Counted from the stretch's first letter, positions 9,645 through 19,853 are shown. The stretch: DNA of 64,000 bases from an uncultured Prevotellaceae bacterium (GCA_949299545.1 CASGAM010000013.1:1-64000), one strand, 5' to 3'. A program made the numbers and translations. The notes: generated by a model not told the origin, from the sequence alone.

Positions 9645-10941
9645 ACATTTTATTTGTTATCTACTACTGTTATTTACAACACTTCCGGCGTATTCACAAA
9701 GCTATGGAGCCAACTCACCCTATTCTCGCTTTGGCGTGGGGAACCTTAATGAACAAACACAAGGGTTCAATAAGGCTATGAGCGGATTATCGCTCGGCTG
9801 GCGCGACGGTAAAATCATCAACAAACAAAATCCGGCATCTTACTCGGCCATAGATTCTCTCTCATTTATCTTTGATTTGGGCATGAGTTTTCAGACTGTC
9901 AATTTCAAGAGTGGGAACAACGACATTAATGCAGCCAGCACGTCACTTGATTATGTCAGCGGAGCCTTTCGTCTTTGCCCTGGTTTAGGATTGGCCTTTG
10001 GCTTCCAGCCTTACTCAACTATCGGTTATGAGTTTTCGGAAAACAAATTCCTCAGCGAGGATTTCGACAGCGGATATGAAATGACCTACACCAATGTCTA
10101 CAGTGGCAACGGAGGCATTCACGAGGCCTTTGTCGGACTGGGGTGGAACCCATTCGCAGACTTATCCATAGGAGCAAACATCGGTTTCTTATGGGGAAAT
10201 TACGACCAGCTCGTCAGCCAAACATTTTATGAAGAGGGTTCGTCAAGTACAAGCAGCAACGGACTCAACAGACAAATCAGTGCAGATATCAAAACCTACA
10301 AGTTAGACATCGGTCTACAATACCCTCTGCGCATCAATAAGAACGATATACTTACCATAGGCGCCACTTATTCAATGGGACATAAGTTAAAATCCGACGC
10401 TGTGTGTCATAACTACATTAGTGGCGGAGATACAACATCAACAACACTTCATGATGCATTTTCCCTGCCACAATCATATAGTGCCGGTTTCTCATGGCAG
10501 CACAACAACAACCTAAAAATAGGTGCAGATGTCCATTACCAACAATGGTCGGCCTGCAATGTTCCACAAATCATCAATAATCAGTTTGTCAGTACTTCAA
10601 GCAACTATAAAGACCGAGTAAAAGTCATTGCTGGCGGTGAATACACACCAGACCGGCTCTCAAACAATTATTTCAAACGGATATGTTACAGGTTTGGCGG
10701 TTCCTACGCTACGCCGTATTATAAAATAGACGGAGTCACGGGACCACAAGAAATAGGTCTGACTGCCGGCGTCGGATTGCCTTTAAGCAAACAACAAAAC
10801 AGCAATTCTCTACTGAATGTCTCATTGCAATGGCTCAATATTTCTGCTGCATCAGCATCACTGATTAAAGAAAATTATTTTCGTTTAAGCATCGGTATCA
10901 CATTCAACGAACGTTGGTTTATGAAGTGGAAAATTCAATAA
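9631..10941 (+). CDS. outer-membrane beta-barrel protein (OmpP1/FadL-like)
   Basis: A 436-residue exported protein with a signal peptide ending at AYSQS. The mature N-terminus (YGANSPYSRFGVGNL) and the repeated alternating aromatic/glycine strands are typical of the Bacteroidetes OmpP1/FadL-like barrels found next to lptC. The protein ends close to a beta-strand rich in aromatic residues, as expected for outer-membrane insertion. Substrate is unknown; FadL relatives pass hydrophobic molecules. The gene begins inside coaX (14-base overlap) and its TAA overlaps the lptC ATG (TAATG), so translation is coupled on both sides. Confidence 0.8.
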   Translation: MNYYKHFICYLLLLFTTLPAYSQSYGANSPYSRFGVGNLNEQTQGFNKAMSGLSLGWRDGKIINKQNPASYSAIDSLSFIFDLGMSFQTVNFKSGNNDINAASTSLDYVSGAFRLCPGLGLAFGFQPYSTIGYEFSENKFLSEDFDSGYEMTYTNVYSGNGGIHEAFVGLGWNPFADLSIGANIGFLWGNYDQLVSQTFYEEGSSSTSSNGLNRQISADIKTYKLDIGLQYPLRINKNDILTIGATYSMGHKLKSDAVCHNYISGGDTTSTTLHDAFSLPQSYSAGFSWQHNNNLKIGADVHYQQWSACNVPQIINNQFVSTSSNYKDRVKVIAGGEYTPDRLSNNYFKRICYRFGGSYATPYYKIDGVTGPQEIGLTAGVGLPLSKQQNSNSLLNVSLQWLNISAASASLIKENYFRLSIGITFNERWFMKWKIQ

Positions 10942-11588
10942 TGAAAAATATTCATCATATACTCAGCTTTCCTACCGGCAAACTTTTTGTCCTGTTTCCA
11001 TTGACAGCCGGACTGTTTTTTGTTTCTGCAATGTTTTCATGTGCAGACAAGCAAAATACCAGCGCATTGGAAATTGACAGTAAAGACACTCTGCCTTACA
11101 TGCAAGCAAAAGGCATTTCCACACTTATCTCCGACTCAGGTATCATCCGCTATAAGATTGTAGCCGAAGAATGGAATATTTACAATTCCACAAATCCGCC
11201 CAAGTGGACTTTCCTGAAAGGATTGTTCTTAGAGAAATTCGACTCAACGTTCCATGTGGAGTGGTTTGTCCAATGTGATACAGCCTATTGTTACAATCAA
11301 GATTTATGGGAATTACGCGGACGTGTGTTCATCCGCAACCAAAAAGGGACCGAATTCAGCAGTGAAGAATTGTTTTGGGACATGAAAAAACATGAAATGT
11401 ATTCTAACATGTTTATGACCATACGCGAACCGGATGATTTGCTGCAAGGCTATAACTTCCGGTCAAACGAGCAAATGACGAATTACCACATACAAAACAT
11501 TTACGCAGAAACGCCATTTAACGAAGAAACAACGTCAACAACTCCTACAGACAGCGTTCAGCGTGAAGCACCGACCAAAAGCCGCTAA
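10941..11588 (+). CDS. lptC: LPS export protein LptC
   Basis: A 215-residue lipopolysaccharide transport subunit that in the Lpt bridge passes lipid A-containing molecules from LptB2FG to LptA. The N-terminus has a hydrophobic segment ending in a possible lipobox (MFSCAD), and the mature part is an all-beta OstA/LptC fold with YMQAKGISTLISDSG and YKIVAEEW near its start. I chose the ATG overlapping the preceding stop (TAATG) over the in-frame ATG at 10914, which lies inside the upstream gene. The tail after residue 190 is Thr- and Ser-rich and looks disordered. lptB and an OstA-like gene lie elsewhere in this window, so the pathway is dispersed. Confidence 0.85.
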   Translation: MKNIHHILSFPTGKLFVLFPLTAGLFFVSAMFSCADKQNTSALEIDSKDTLPYMQAKGISTLISDSGIIRYKIVAEEWNIYNSTNPPKWTFLKGLFLEKFDSTFHVEWFVQCDTAYCYNQDLWELRGRVFIRNQKGTEFSSEELFWDMKKHEMYSNMFMTIREPDDLLQGYNFRSNEQMTNYHIQNIYAETPFNEETTSTTPTDSVQREAPTKSR

Positions 11589-11592
11589 AGAC

Positions 11593-12861
11593 ATGGGTAT
11601 CACTGTTTTTGAAATTGTCATCATATTAATGCTTTCCGCATTCTTCTCAGGAATGGAAATTGCATTCGTATCTTCCAACAAGTTGCAAGTGGAATTAGAC
11701 AAGAATAGTAGTAGCATCAGCGCAAAAATCCTATCAATTTTCTATTCCCGACCGGGCGATTACATCTCAGCACTCCTTGTAGGGAATAACATTGCACTGG
11801 TCGTATATGGTATTTTAATGGCAGATGTCATCAATTCTTTAATATTCTCATACACAGATTTCGCCGGAAATGAAGGTTTAAAATTACTTATCCAAACACT
11901 TCTTTCAACTGCAATTGTATTGGTGACCGGAGAATTTTTGCCTAAAACCTTATTTAAGATTGCTCCAAACCAGATGATGAAGGCGTTTGCCATTCCGGCC
12001 TACTTCTTTTATATCTTGCTTTATCCAATCGCCAAGTTTACCAGTTTCTTGTCACATGTCTCATTACGAATTTTTGGGCTTAAAGTCAGCAAAAACGCCT
12101 CAGAAAAAGCCTTTACAAAAGTCGATCTTGACAATTTCATACAGTCAAGCATCAATTCGCAAGACAACGAACAAAACATTACCGACGAAGTCAAAATATT
12201 CCAAAACGCCCTCTGCTTTTCAAACACGAAAGTGCGCGAATGCATGATTCCCCGTACTGAGATCGAAGCGATTGATATCACGTCATCCATTGAAACCCTC
12301 AAAAGTCATTTCATAGAAAGTGGGAACTCAAAAATCATCGTATACAAAGAAGACATTGATCATATCGTGGGCTTCATACATTCATCTGAAATGTTCCACA
12401 ACCCCAAAGACTGGACCACAAGGATAAAAGAAGTCCCCATCGTTCCAGAAACCATGACGGCACAAAAACTCATGCAGAAATTCATGCAACAAAAGAAATC
12501 ACTCGCCGTCGTTGTCGACGAATTTGGCGGTACATCCGGCCTCGTCGCATTGGAAGATCTTGTAGAGGAGATTTTCGGTGACATTGAAGACGAACATGAC
12601 AATACCAACTATGTTGCAAAAAAAATTGGCGACAATGAATATATCATCTCAGGCAGGCTAGAAATTGAGAAAGTCAATGAATTACTACATCTCTGTTTAC
12701 CGGAATCAGACGAATATGTCACTGTCAGTGGTTTTATTCTCAACAATTACCAAAGTTTCCCGAAACTCAATGAAATCATAAAATTCGACCAATACGAATT
12801 TAAAATTATAAAGAACACGGCAACAAAAATAGAACTTGTAAAGCTGAAAATAACTGAATAG
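11593..12861 (+). CDS. CNNM/CorC-type membrane protein with CBS domains
   Basis: A 422-residue protein with an N-terminal DUF21 (CNNM) membrane domain of about four helices (residues 1-180; motif FFSGMEIAFVS), a central CBS pair (about 200-330, with PRTEIEAID and VVDEFGGTSGLV) and a C-terminal CorC_HlyC domain (about 340-420). Relatives include magnesium/cobalt efflux proteins and the gliding-associated GldE of other Bacteroidetes; here a role in divalent cation export is the simplest reading. The ATG at 11593 follows the lptC stop by four bases; the longer in-frame start at 11563 lies inside lptC. It belongs to the coaX-lptC operon. Confidence 0.88.
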   Translation: MGITVFEIVIILMLSAFFSGMEIAFVSSNKLQVELDKNSSSISAKILSIFYSRPGDYISALLVGNNIALVVYGILMADVINSLIFSYTDFAGNEGLKLLIQTLLSTAIVLVTGEFLPKTLFKIAPNQMMKAFAIPAYFFYILLYPIAKFTSFLSHVSLRIFGLKVSKNASEKAFTKVDLDNFIQSSINSQDNEQNITDEVKIFQNALCFSNTKVRECMIPRTEIEAIDITSSIETLKSHFIESGNSKIIVYKEDIDHIVGFIHSSEMFHNPKDWTTRIKEVPIVPETMTAQKLMQKFMQQKKSLAVVVDEFGGTSGLVALEDLVEEIFGDIEDEHDNTNYVAKKIGDNEYIISGRLEIEKVNELLHLCLPESDEYVTVSGFILNNYQSFPKLNEIIKFDQYEFKIIKNTATKIELVKLKITE

Positions 12862-12905
12862 TCAATTTTTAGCTTTTGATTTGCTGTAATATGCAAGGTT
12901 TTTTG

Positions 12906-12913
12906 TATCTTCG
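12906..12913 (+). promoter_or_regulatory. possible promoter for ppiD
   Basis: TATCTTCG, one base off the -7 consensus, with TTG 22 bases upstream (12881-12883) and 39 bases before the ATG. It suggests that ppiD can be transcribed separately from the coaX operon. Confidence 0.5.
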
Positions 12914-12952
12914 TGCGCTTAATGGCAAATAAATTAACAAACAATAATAAAA

Positions 12953-15103
12953 ATGGCAACATTACAGAAAATTAGAAGTAAAGGTCCGCTGCTGGTCATA
13001 ATTATCGGCTTGGCACTTTTTGCATTTATCGCAGAAGAAGCCATGCGTTCGATCCAGTCAGTGACAAATGAGAGCAGACAGCGCGTCGGCGCAATCTATG
13101 ATGAAAAAATTTCATTGCAGGATTTTCAGTCCTTGGTTGACGAATATGCAGAAGTAGTAAAATTCAGCAACGGCATTTCATCTCTTAGCGATGAACAACT
13201 GACTCAACTGAGAGACCAGGTATGGAATACTTATGTCAATAACAAACTTATCGAACACGAGGCCCAATTGATAGGATTGACTGTAACCGACGCAGAGATG
13301 CAGTCCATCATCGCAACCGGCAAAAGTCCTCTCCTGGCACAGACTCCTTTCCGCAACGAAAAAACCGGCATGTTTGATGTCAATGCTCTCAAAAAGTTCC
13401 TTGCTGATTATGAAAGCCTAAAAGTACAAACAGCTCAAATGCCGGTTGAATATATTGAATATTACAACAGCCTTTATAACTATTGGAGTTTTGTCGAAAA
13501 AACTATTCGTCAGGAAACTTTATTAGGAAAGTATCAAACACTGCTCAGCAAGTCACTGCTGACCAACAAAATACAAGTGCAGGCATCTTTCAACGGGAAA
13601 AACGACCAAAGTGACATTATCATGGCAGCCTTACCTTATTCTGCTATTAATGACAAAGACATTAAAATTGAGGATGCAGATTTAAAGGCGAAATACAACG
13701 AAATGAAACCTCTTTTCAAACAACTTAGCGAAACACGAGACATCAAATACATTGATGTAGAGGTGAAAGCAAGTGCAGAGGACAAAACTGCATTAGACAA
13801 AGAAATGAATGAATCTTATGCCGCTCTTTCCGCAGGCGGTGACTGGGCAAAGCTCGTTAGAGAAAGCGGTTCTTCTATCGCATATTACGGAATGCCGGTC
13901 AGCAAGGATGCGCTTCCGAGAGACATTGCATCTGCCATTGACACCCTCTCTGTAGGACAAGGAAAAGCACCATATTACTATGCAGGTGACAATACCATGA
14001 ATGCCCTCAAACTCATTGCAAAGGTTTCTGCACCGGACTCCATCCAATTCCAGCAGATACTAGTTTCCGGAGCAGACGCAACCGTCATACAGAATACGGC
14101 CGACAGCATCATGACCGCCTTGAACGAAGGTATGCCTTTTGACAGCATAGCAAAAAAATATGGGCAAACAGGCGAAAAGATGTGGTTAACCTCCCGTCAA
14201 TATGAAGGCGCGCCGTTAAATCAGGACAACCTCAATCTTATAAAGTCACTCAACAACATGCAGGTGAACAAGGTTGAAAAAATTGACTTCACCCAAGGCT
14301 GCATCATTGCAAAAGTAACAGATCGCCGTGCAATGATTGATAAATACGATGTAGCCATCATTAAACGGCCTGTTGAATTCAGCAAAGAAACTTATGCTAA
14401 GGCATACAACGATTTCAGCCATTTCATAGCTTCTAACCAGACTGTAGAAGAGATTGAAGCAAACGCACTGAAAAACGGTTATAACCTTCAGACACGCAAC
14501 AATCTTTCCAGCAATGAACATTACGTGGCCGGCGTGAAGAGTACGCAAGACGCTCTGCGTTGGATATTTAATGACGACACTGAAATCAACAATATCTCAC
14601 CTATGTATGAATGTGGAGAGAATAACCACATGCTGGTAGTTATCCTTACAGGCATACACCCTAAGGGTTACAGAAGCATGGAAGATGTAAAAAGCATGCT
14701 GACCCAAGAGGTCATGAAAGACAAGAAAGCTGAAATGCTGACTCAGAAAATGAGTAATGCTAAAAGTATAACCGATATAACGAAGCTCGATGGGGCCGTT
14801 TCAGATACAATCAGACGCATCACATTCAACGCACCGGCATTCATTTCAAAAGTAGGTTATAGCGAACCGACACTAAGTGGTGCAGTCAGTGTATCAGAAA
14901 AAGGACAGTTCTGTGCACCTGTCAAGGGTAACGGTGCCGTTTACGCCTTCCAAGTTATATCCAAAGACAAGAACGCACAGAAATTCGATCCCAAGACAGA
15001 AGAAGCCCTACAGACAAGCCTTAGCATGCGCGCCATCAGTCGCTTCGTTAATGACTTATACGAAAAGGCGGATGTTACAGATCATCGCTACTTGTTCTTT
15101 TAA
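12953..15103 (+). CDS. membrane-anchored periplasmic chaperone/PPIase, PpiD-like
   Basis: A 716-residue protein with one N-terminal membrane anchor (LLVIIIGLALFAFIAEEA, about residues 14-31) and a large periplasmic part of the SurA/PpiD type: a helical chaperone domain (about 40-240), a parvulin domain starting near residue 360 (IQFQQILVSGADATV), and another chaperone-like segment. PpiD binds newly exported polypeptides at the SecYEG exit and has little or no isomerase activity in characterised cases. The parvulin region here is divergent, so enzyme activity is doubtful. A weak promoter and a 91-base gap separate it from the CNNM gene. Confidence 0.88.
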   Translation: MATLQKIRSKGPLLVIIIGLALFAFIAEEAMRSIQSVTNESRQRVGAIYDEKISLQDFQSLVDEYAEVVKFSNGISSLSDEQLTQLRDQVWNTYVNNKLIEHEAQLIGLTVTDAEMQSIIATGKSPLLAQTPFRNEKTGMFDVNALKKFLADYESLKVQTAQMPVEYIEYYNSLYNYWSFVEKTIRQETLLGKYQTLLSKSLLTNKIQVQASFNGKNDQSDIIMAALPYSAINDKDIKIEDADLKAKYNEMKPLFKQLSETRDIKYIDVEVKASAEDKTALDKEMNESYAALSAGGDWAKLVRESGSSIAYYGMPVSKDALPRDIASAIDTLSVGQGKAPYYYAGDNTMNALKLIAKVSAPDSIQFQQILVSGADATVIQNTADSIMTALNEGMPFDSIAKKYGQTGEKMWLTSRQYEGAPLNQDNLNLIKSLNNMQVNKVEKIDFTQGCIIAKVTDRRAMIDKYDVAIIKRPVEFSKETYAKAYNDFSHFIASNQTVEEIEANALKNGYNLQTRNNLSSNEHYVAGVKSTQDALRWIFNDDTEINNISPMYECGENNHMLVVILTGIHPKGYRSMEDVKSMLTQEVMKDKKAEMLTQKMSNAKSITDITKLDGAVSDTIRRITFNAPAFISKVGYSEPTLSGAVSVSEKGQFCAPVKGNGAVYAFQVISKDKNAQKFDPKTEEALQTSLSMRAISRFVNDLYEKADVTDHRYLFF

Positions 15104-15177
15104 AGAGAATAGGACTTAGAAGTTCGCATAAAACCGGTTTACCTTGTAATTCTACAAAGAATTTGAACATCTCAATA

Positions 15178-15224
15178 AAACCGTTTTAGTACTCATTCAT
15201 TCGGTACTAAAACGGTTTATTTTT
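15178..15224. terminator. strong bidirectional intrinsic terminator after ppiD
   Basis: A perfect 15-bp stem (15178-15192 with 15204-15218), 11-base loop, followed by ATTTTTC on the plus strand. It ends the ppiD transcript. The stem begins six bases after the stop of the small minus-strand ORF, so it could serve that too. Confidence 0.85.
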
Positions 15225-15322
15225 CAAACATACAACCCAACAACTTGAGGTCCACGCAGTTTGACTGAAGTTGTATTCTTTTCGTATTTAAACTTACCCT
15301 CTGCCGTTTCGAGAACATACAT
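15224..15322 (-). CDS. candidate small protein, 32 aa
   Basis: An ATG-initiated ORF of 32 residues beginning MYVLETAEGKFKYEK and ending PQVVGLYV, in the 320-base gap between ppiD and the DUF4836 gene. It has no membrane segment and mixed charge. A purine-rich GAGGCGAG lies eight bases before the ATG, and the stop runs directly into the hairpin at 15178-15218. The hairpin at 15370-15401 sits upstream. There is no obvious promoter. Codon content looks protein-like, but coding is not proven; it could be a decayed or regulatory remnant. Confidence 0.35.
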   Translation of the reverse strand: MYVLETAEGKFKYEKNTTSVKLRGPQVVGLYV

Positions 15323-15369
15323 CTTACTCGCCTCGTTTCTTAGTCTACACATCTGAATGTATACGTTAA

Positions 15370-15401
15370 AGGGCTGCACCGAAAGACCTCGATACAGCCC
15401 T
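15370..15401 (-). terminator. hairpin after the DUF4836 gene
   Basis: AGGGCTG (15370-15376) pairs with CAGCCCT (15395-15401), 23 bases past the DUF4836 stop on the minus strand. The following T-run is short (TTTAAC). Confidence 0.55.
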
Positions 15402-15423
15402 GAATATCAGTACAAAATAATCG

Positions 15424-16953
15424 TTATAGCGTGCCTAACAACTTACGACCTGCATCAACAAATACTTTAAGACTATTCTCATCATCATTGGTCAACAACA
15501 ATTGCACCTCAAATGAATTAGAATCCGAGGCATACGCACGAATGCAATCAAGATGCTCCAACATCGCCATTGCCAGACCGGCCTCAGTCCCCATAGAACC
15601 AGCAGCTCCTACTACAACTGCTAACAACTGAGAGATGGATGACAAGTTGAACTCCATAGCAGACAACTTACCTTTCATGAAAGACAGGTCAGCCGGCTCT
15701 TTCGCATTCTTCATCTCTACAGAAGATTTTGTTGTTGCAACGCACATTTCCGATCCATCTATCTTAACATAGAATTCATTCAAACCACTGAGTCCACTAA
15801 CAGGAATACTATAGACGCCATCTGCGGACTTTTCCCTATTCGGGAAAAAATTATCAATGGCTGCTTCTACCACAGCCTGATCTTTTATTTCTGCATACAT
15901 GACAAGCTGCGGTGTCTGTGAGACCATCAAATCCATAGGTGAGCCAGACAAAGCAAACATGACATCGCCTTTGAAATTCTTAATCAAGGCTAGCAGTTCA
16001 TTATCCATGCCTTCCACCAGTTTTTTCATTGCATCTATATTCAATAAGGCTTCTCCGTCAATATTCATACCAAAGGTCAACATTGATTCCGGAATCATCT
16101 TAAAGAACTGATCGGACAGTTTCCCCCAAACTTTGGCACCAGACTCCATGTAAGCACGCAGTTCATCTGTCATCTTAGCAGCAATAACTTCCGTACGGCC
16201 AGAAACTTTACCCTTCTCAAATGAAATGTCAGACAAGTAATACAAATCCTTGAAGTCCACATTATCAGGCATCAGGCCGTCAAAACTCATATTACTTTCT
16301 TTACTTGCCGCATCTAAGATAACAGCTCCATTCATCAGTAACTGGAAATCGCCATCCTTCTCGCACATCGCCACAAAAGGTTCTATATCAGCCATGGAGT
16401 TTTCATTTCCTGACAAACGAGTTTTAGCAATAGTAACATATTCCGACTCATCTACATAACTCTTAGCATCAAGTAAAAGAAGAGACTTGCCATCAAATGC
16501 TGCAAACACGTCTTTCAACCTTGTATAGCTCATATCACCCTCTGTTTTCAATACCTTTGCATCTGACTGTGTTTCTAACAGATCAAAAAGTCGAATTACC
16601 TTATCCTTATCCCCAACAGGAAATACAACTGCAAAATCAGACTTCATACTCTCTAAACCATAAGCAAGGAAAACCGGCTCAGAGAAATCAATACCGGACT
16701 CTTTCGGGTCATCCAGAATAGATTTAGCTGTTGCAAGTTGTCCACCACTCAAATCCGATTCGAGCATTTTCCCCAACTGTTGTTTTATTGCGTCATCATT
16801 ACCTACTCCACTTTTAGACGCTAACTGTTCAAAATCAATACGCATGACAACCTGTGCATCATCAGGAATCACTTTTGCATGTTCCGACATTTTCTGACAA
16901 GAAGTCACAACCAACAACAAACATGCAGAAAACCACATTTTAATGCTTTTCAT
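15424..16953 (-). CDS. DUF4836-family lipoprotein
   Basis: A 509-residue predicted lipoprotein: the signal sequence ends in VVTSCQ, with the lipobox cysteine at about residue 19. The mature N-terminus (KVIPDDAQVVMRIDFEQLASKSG) is the hallmark of the Bacteroidetes DUF4836 family, and the rest alternates substrate-free beta/alpha segments with no catalytic motif that I can see. The family is of unknown function and is expected on the outer membrane facing the periplasm or surface. It is monocistronic: it has its own promoter (16990-17020) and a hairpin after the stop. Confidence 0.82.
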   Translation of the reverse strand: MKSIKMWFSACLLLVVTSCQKMSEHAKVIPDDAQVVMRIDFEQLASKSGVGNDDAIKQQLGKMLESDLSGGQLATAKSILDDPKESGIDFSEPVFLAYGLESMKSDFAVVFPVGDKDKVIRLFDLLETQSDAKVLKTEGDMSYTRLKDVFAAFDGKSLLLLDAKSYVDESEYVTIAKTRLSGNENSMADIEPFVAMCEKDGDFQLLMNGAVILDAASKESNMSFDGLMPDNVDFKDLYYLSDISFEKGKVSGRTEVIAAKMTDELRAYMESGAKVWGKLSDQFFKMIPESMLTFGMNIDGEALLNIDAMKKLVEGMDNELLALIKNFKGDVMFALSGSPMDLMVSQTPQLVMYAEIKDQAVVEAAIDNFFPNREKSADGVYSIPVSGLSGLNEFYVKIDGSEMCVATTKSSVEMKNAKEPADLSFMKGKLSAMEFNLSSISQLLAVVVGAAGSMGTEAGLAMAMLEHLDCIRAYASDSNSFEVQLLLTNDDENSLKVFVDAGRKLLGTL

Positions 16954-16989
16954 AGATATAAATTTAATAGTTAATAAAAAAATAATGGC

Positions 16990-17020
16990 GAAATATAGGA
17001 ATTATCAGGCGTTTTTACAA
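16990..17020 (-). promoter_or_regulatory. promoter for the DUF4836 gene
   Basis: TTG (17018-17020), 20-base spacer and TATATTTC (16990-16997) on the minus strand, 36 bases before the ATG. One mismatch to the -7 consensus. Confidence 0.5.
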
Positions 17021-17084
17021 ATATTATTACAAAATAATAATACATGATTTATAATATCCAGCTCTACAATTTTATATTCCGGAA

Positions 17085-17131
17085 AATAAAAAAATCATCA
17101 AGACAAGTCGGTTTCTTCTGTCTTGATGATT
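17085..17131 (-). terminator. intrinsic terminator of asnS
   Basis: A perfect 13-bp stem (17093-17105 with 17119-17131) followed on the minus strand by a run of T residues. It lies 25 bases past the asnS stop. Confidence 0.88.
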
Positions 17132-17155
17132 CAAACATATTTAATTGCTAGCTTA

Positions 17156-18559
17156 TCAAAACTCAGCATTCTTCGGCGTACGCGGGAAAGGAATCACATC
17201 ACGAATGTTCTGCATACCGGTAACAAACAATATCAACCGCTCGAAACCCAAACCGAAACCGCTGTGGGGACAACTTCCGAAACGGCGTGTATCCAAGTAC
17301 CACCACATGTCTTTCATCGGAATGTTCAATTCTTCGATACGTGCCATCAGCTTTTCATAACTGTCCTCACGCTCGGAACCACCGATAATTTCACCTATCT
17401 GAGGGAACAATACGTCCATGGCACGCACAGTCTTTCCGTCGTCGTTCATCTTCATGTAGAACGCCTTGATTTCCTTTGGATAATCCGTCAGGATGACAGG
17501 ACGTTTAAAATGCTCTTCTACGAGATAACGCTCATGCTCGCTGGCAAGATCAGCTCCCCAATAAATTGGAAACTCAAATTTATGACCATTCTTTACTGCC
17601 TCTTCCAAAATTTCAATACCTTTCGTATATGGCAAACGAACGAAATCATTTTCTACGACAAAATTCAAACGTTCCAACAACGTTTTATCAATCATCTTAT
17701 TCAGAAAAGCCAAATCCTCCTGACAATTATCAAGCGCCCAGCGTACACAGTACTTGATAAAATCCTCAGCCAGATCCATATTATCGTTGATATCATTGAA
17801 AGCCACTTCCGGTTCTATCATCCAGAATTCCGCCAAATGGCGCGGCGTATTGGAATTTTCAGCACGGAATGTCGGGCCAAAAGTATAAATGGCTCCTAAT
17901 GCTGTTGCACCCAGTTCGCCTTCCAACTGACCTGAAACAGTCAACGAAGTTGTTTTACCAAAGAAATCATCAGAATAATCAATCTTACCCTCTTCGTCCT
18001 TCTTCAGATCGTAAAGGTTCTTGGTTGTCACCTGAAACATCTGGCCGGCACCTTCGCAGTCGCTCGCCGTTATAATCGGCGTGTGGAAATAAAAGAAACC
18101 ATGTTTGTGGAAATAATCATGGATAGCCATTGCCATGTTATGACGAATACGGAAAACCGCACCAAAGGTATTAGTGCGCAAACGCATGTGAGCATGCTGA
18201 CGCATATACTCCATAGTCTGTCCCTTCTTCTGCATCGGATAATCAGATCCGCAAGTGCCCAGCACCACGATTTCGCGCGCCTGAATCTCCACATTCTGAC
18301 CGGCTCCGACACTTTGCACCAAATCCCCTGTAACACTCAAGCATGAGCCGGTCGTTATTTGTTTGAACAAATCGTCCTCAAACTTGTCCGCATCTGCCAC
18401 AATCTGTACATTATTTATGGTCGAACCGTCATTCAACGCGATGAAATGAACCGCTTTACTGCCACGGTGAGTACGAACCCACCCTTTGACTGTTACGGCC
18501 GTACCGAAGTCGTCGCTCTTCAGTACGTCTATCACTTTTGTTCTGTTAATACGTTCCAT
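17156..18559 (-). CDS. asnS: asparaginyl-tRNA synthetase
   Basis: A 467-residue class IIb synthetase that charges tRNA-Asn with asparagine. An N-terminal OB anticodon-binding domain (about residues 12-110, [12 protein letters not shown]) is followed by the catalytic core, with motif 2 ([21 protein letters not shown]), motif 3 ([12 protein letters not shown]) near the C-terminus, and the [13 protein letters not shown] segment. The start is the ATG giving [13 protein letters not shown]; the in-frame ATG at 18580 would add seven residues, starts five bases before the upstream gene's stop and is less likely. A strong terminator follows. Confidence 0.96.
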   Translation of the reverse strand: MERINRTKVIDVLKSDDFGTAVTVKGWVRTHRGSKAVHFIALNDGSTINNVQIVADADKFEDDLFKQITTGSCLSVTGDLVQSVGAGQNVEIQAREIVVLGTCGSDYPMQKKGQTMEYMRQHAHMRLRTNTFGAVFRIRHNMAMAIHDYFHKHGFFYFHTPIITASDCEGAGQMFQVTTKNLYDLKKDEEGKIDYSDDFFGKTTSLTVSGQLEGELGATALGAIYTFGPTFRAENSNTPRHLAEFWMIEPEVAFNDINDNMDLAEDFIKYCVRWALDNCQEDLAFLNKMIDKTLLERLNFVVENDFVRLPYTKGIEILEEAVKNGHKFEFPIYWGADLASEHERYLVEEHFKRPVILTDYPKEIKAFYMKMNDDGKTVRAMDVLFPQIGEIIGGSEREDSYEKLMARIEELNIPMKDMWWYLDTRRFGSCPHSGFGLGFERLILFVTGMQNIRDVIPFPRTPKNAEF

Positions 18560-18584
18560 TATCCTATTATTAATCATCATTATT

Positions 18585-19853
18585 TTAAAATGCTCCCATC
18601 CTAAGCATATTTACTTCCTGTTCAGTCAAGAATCTCCAGTCACCCCGGCGCAGATTTTTCTTTGTTAATCCGGCAAACAACACCCTATCAAGTTTAACAA
18701 CCTTATAACCTAACGCCTCAAATATACGGCGAACGACACGATTCTTTCCTGAATGAAGTTCAATGCCTACCTGCTTTTTATCGGTGGGACTGGCATAATC
18801 CACGGCATCCGCACGTACTTCTCCATCATCAAGCATAACACCTTCCACTATCTGACGCATGTCTGCTGCAGTCACGTTCTTATCGGTATAAACGTGATAA
18901 ATCTTTTTCTTAAGGTACTTCGGGTGTGTCAGTTTTGAGGCCAATTCACCATCGTTCGTAAACAACAAGACTCCCGTCGTATTACGATCAAGACGTCCCA
19001 CTGGATAAATACGTTCCCTACAAGCATCTTTCACTAAGTCCATCACCGTTTTACGGTTTTGTGGATCATCACTGGTCGTTACATAATCCTTTGGTTTGTT
19101 AAGCAACACGTACACTTTACGCTCCATATTGACCGGCTGATCATGGAATTTAACCTCATCTGTACGCTTAACCTTTGTACCCAATTCTGTCACCACCTCA
19201 CCGTTAACGCTCACCACACCGGCTGCGATAAACTCATCTGCCTCACGACGTGAGCATACTCCTGCGTTTGCAAGGAACTTATTTAAACGGATTGGAGCAT
19301 CCGGATCGGTAAGCAACTCTTTATATTCGATACGTTTTTTATAACTGTATTTTGCATTGGGATCATAATCTGCCGTATGGCGACGTTGTGGACGCTGCCC
19401 TCCATATCCCGGACGTTGCGAGAAGCCACCTTGGCGAGGTTTGCGATAGCCCTCCGGTCTTTGACCTTGATAGCCTCCCTCGGCACTATATCCGCCTTCG
19501 CGATAACCACCTTCCCGGCCATGACCATATTGTTCTCTTTGACGATTATTGTAATTCCCTTGCCGGTTTTCTCTGTTATAGCCTGATGATTGGCCGTAAC
19601 TTCTGTATGGCCGGTTTTCAGTGTTACCTGCATAGTTGGTGCGATATTGCGGACGAGCCGGGCGTTCCCCCCTCATACCATCTGCAGAATAAGCACGTTC
19701 CGTACGTTGTACCCTTGGTCTGTAAACACGACCGCCTTCCTGCGATTCACCACTTCTGTAATTCTCTCGTTTGTATGGTTTGTAACCATCGCGGTTACGA
19801 TCCGCTTCGCCTCCCGCGAAGTGTTCGCGCCATTTTTCGTCTTCCATACTCAT
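18585..19853 (-). CDS. RsuA/RluB-type rRNA pseudouridine synthase with RGY-rich extension
   Basis: A 422-residue protein in two parts. Residues about 1-165 are low-complexity, rich in Arg, Gly, Tyr and Gln, and resemble an RNA-binding disordered arm. The remainder is a classic RsuA/RluB enzyme: an S4 domain ([19 protein letters not shown], about 187-245) and a catalytic domain with [17 protein letters not shown], where the Asp of GRLD is the nucleophile. It isomerises a uridine in rRNA, probably of the 23S type as for RluB, but the target is not certain. The arm is common in Bacteroidetes homologues. An ATG two codons in (19847) is an alternative start. Confidence 0.9.
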   Translation of the reverse strand: MSMEDEKWREHFAGGEADRNRDGYKPYKRENYRSGESQEGGRVYRPRVQRTERAYSADGMRGERPARPQYRTNYAGNTENRPYRSYGQSSGYNRENRQGNYNNRQREQYGHGREGGYREGGYSAEGGYQGQRPEGYRKPRQGGFSQRPGYGGQRPQRRHTADYDPNAKYSYKKRIEYKELLTDPDAPIRLNKFLANAGVCSRREADEFIAAGVVSVNGEVVTELGTKVKRTDEVKFHDQPVNMERKVYVLLNKPKDYVTTSDDPQNRKTVMDLVKDACRERIYPVGRLDRNTTGVLLFTNDGELASKLTHPKYLKKKIYHVYTDKNVTAADMRQIVEGVMLDDGEVRADAVDYASPTDKKQVGIELHSGKNRVVRRIFEALGYKVVKLDRVLFAGLTKKNLRRGDWRFLTEQEVNMLRMGAF

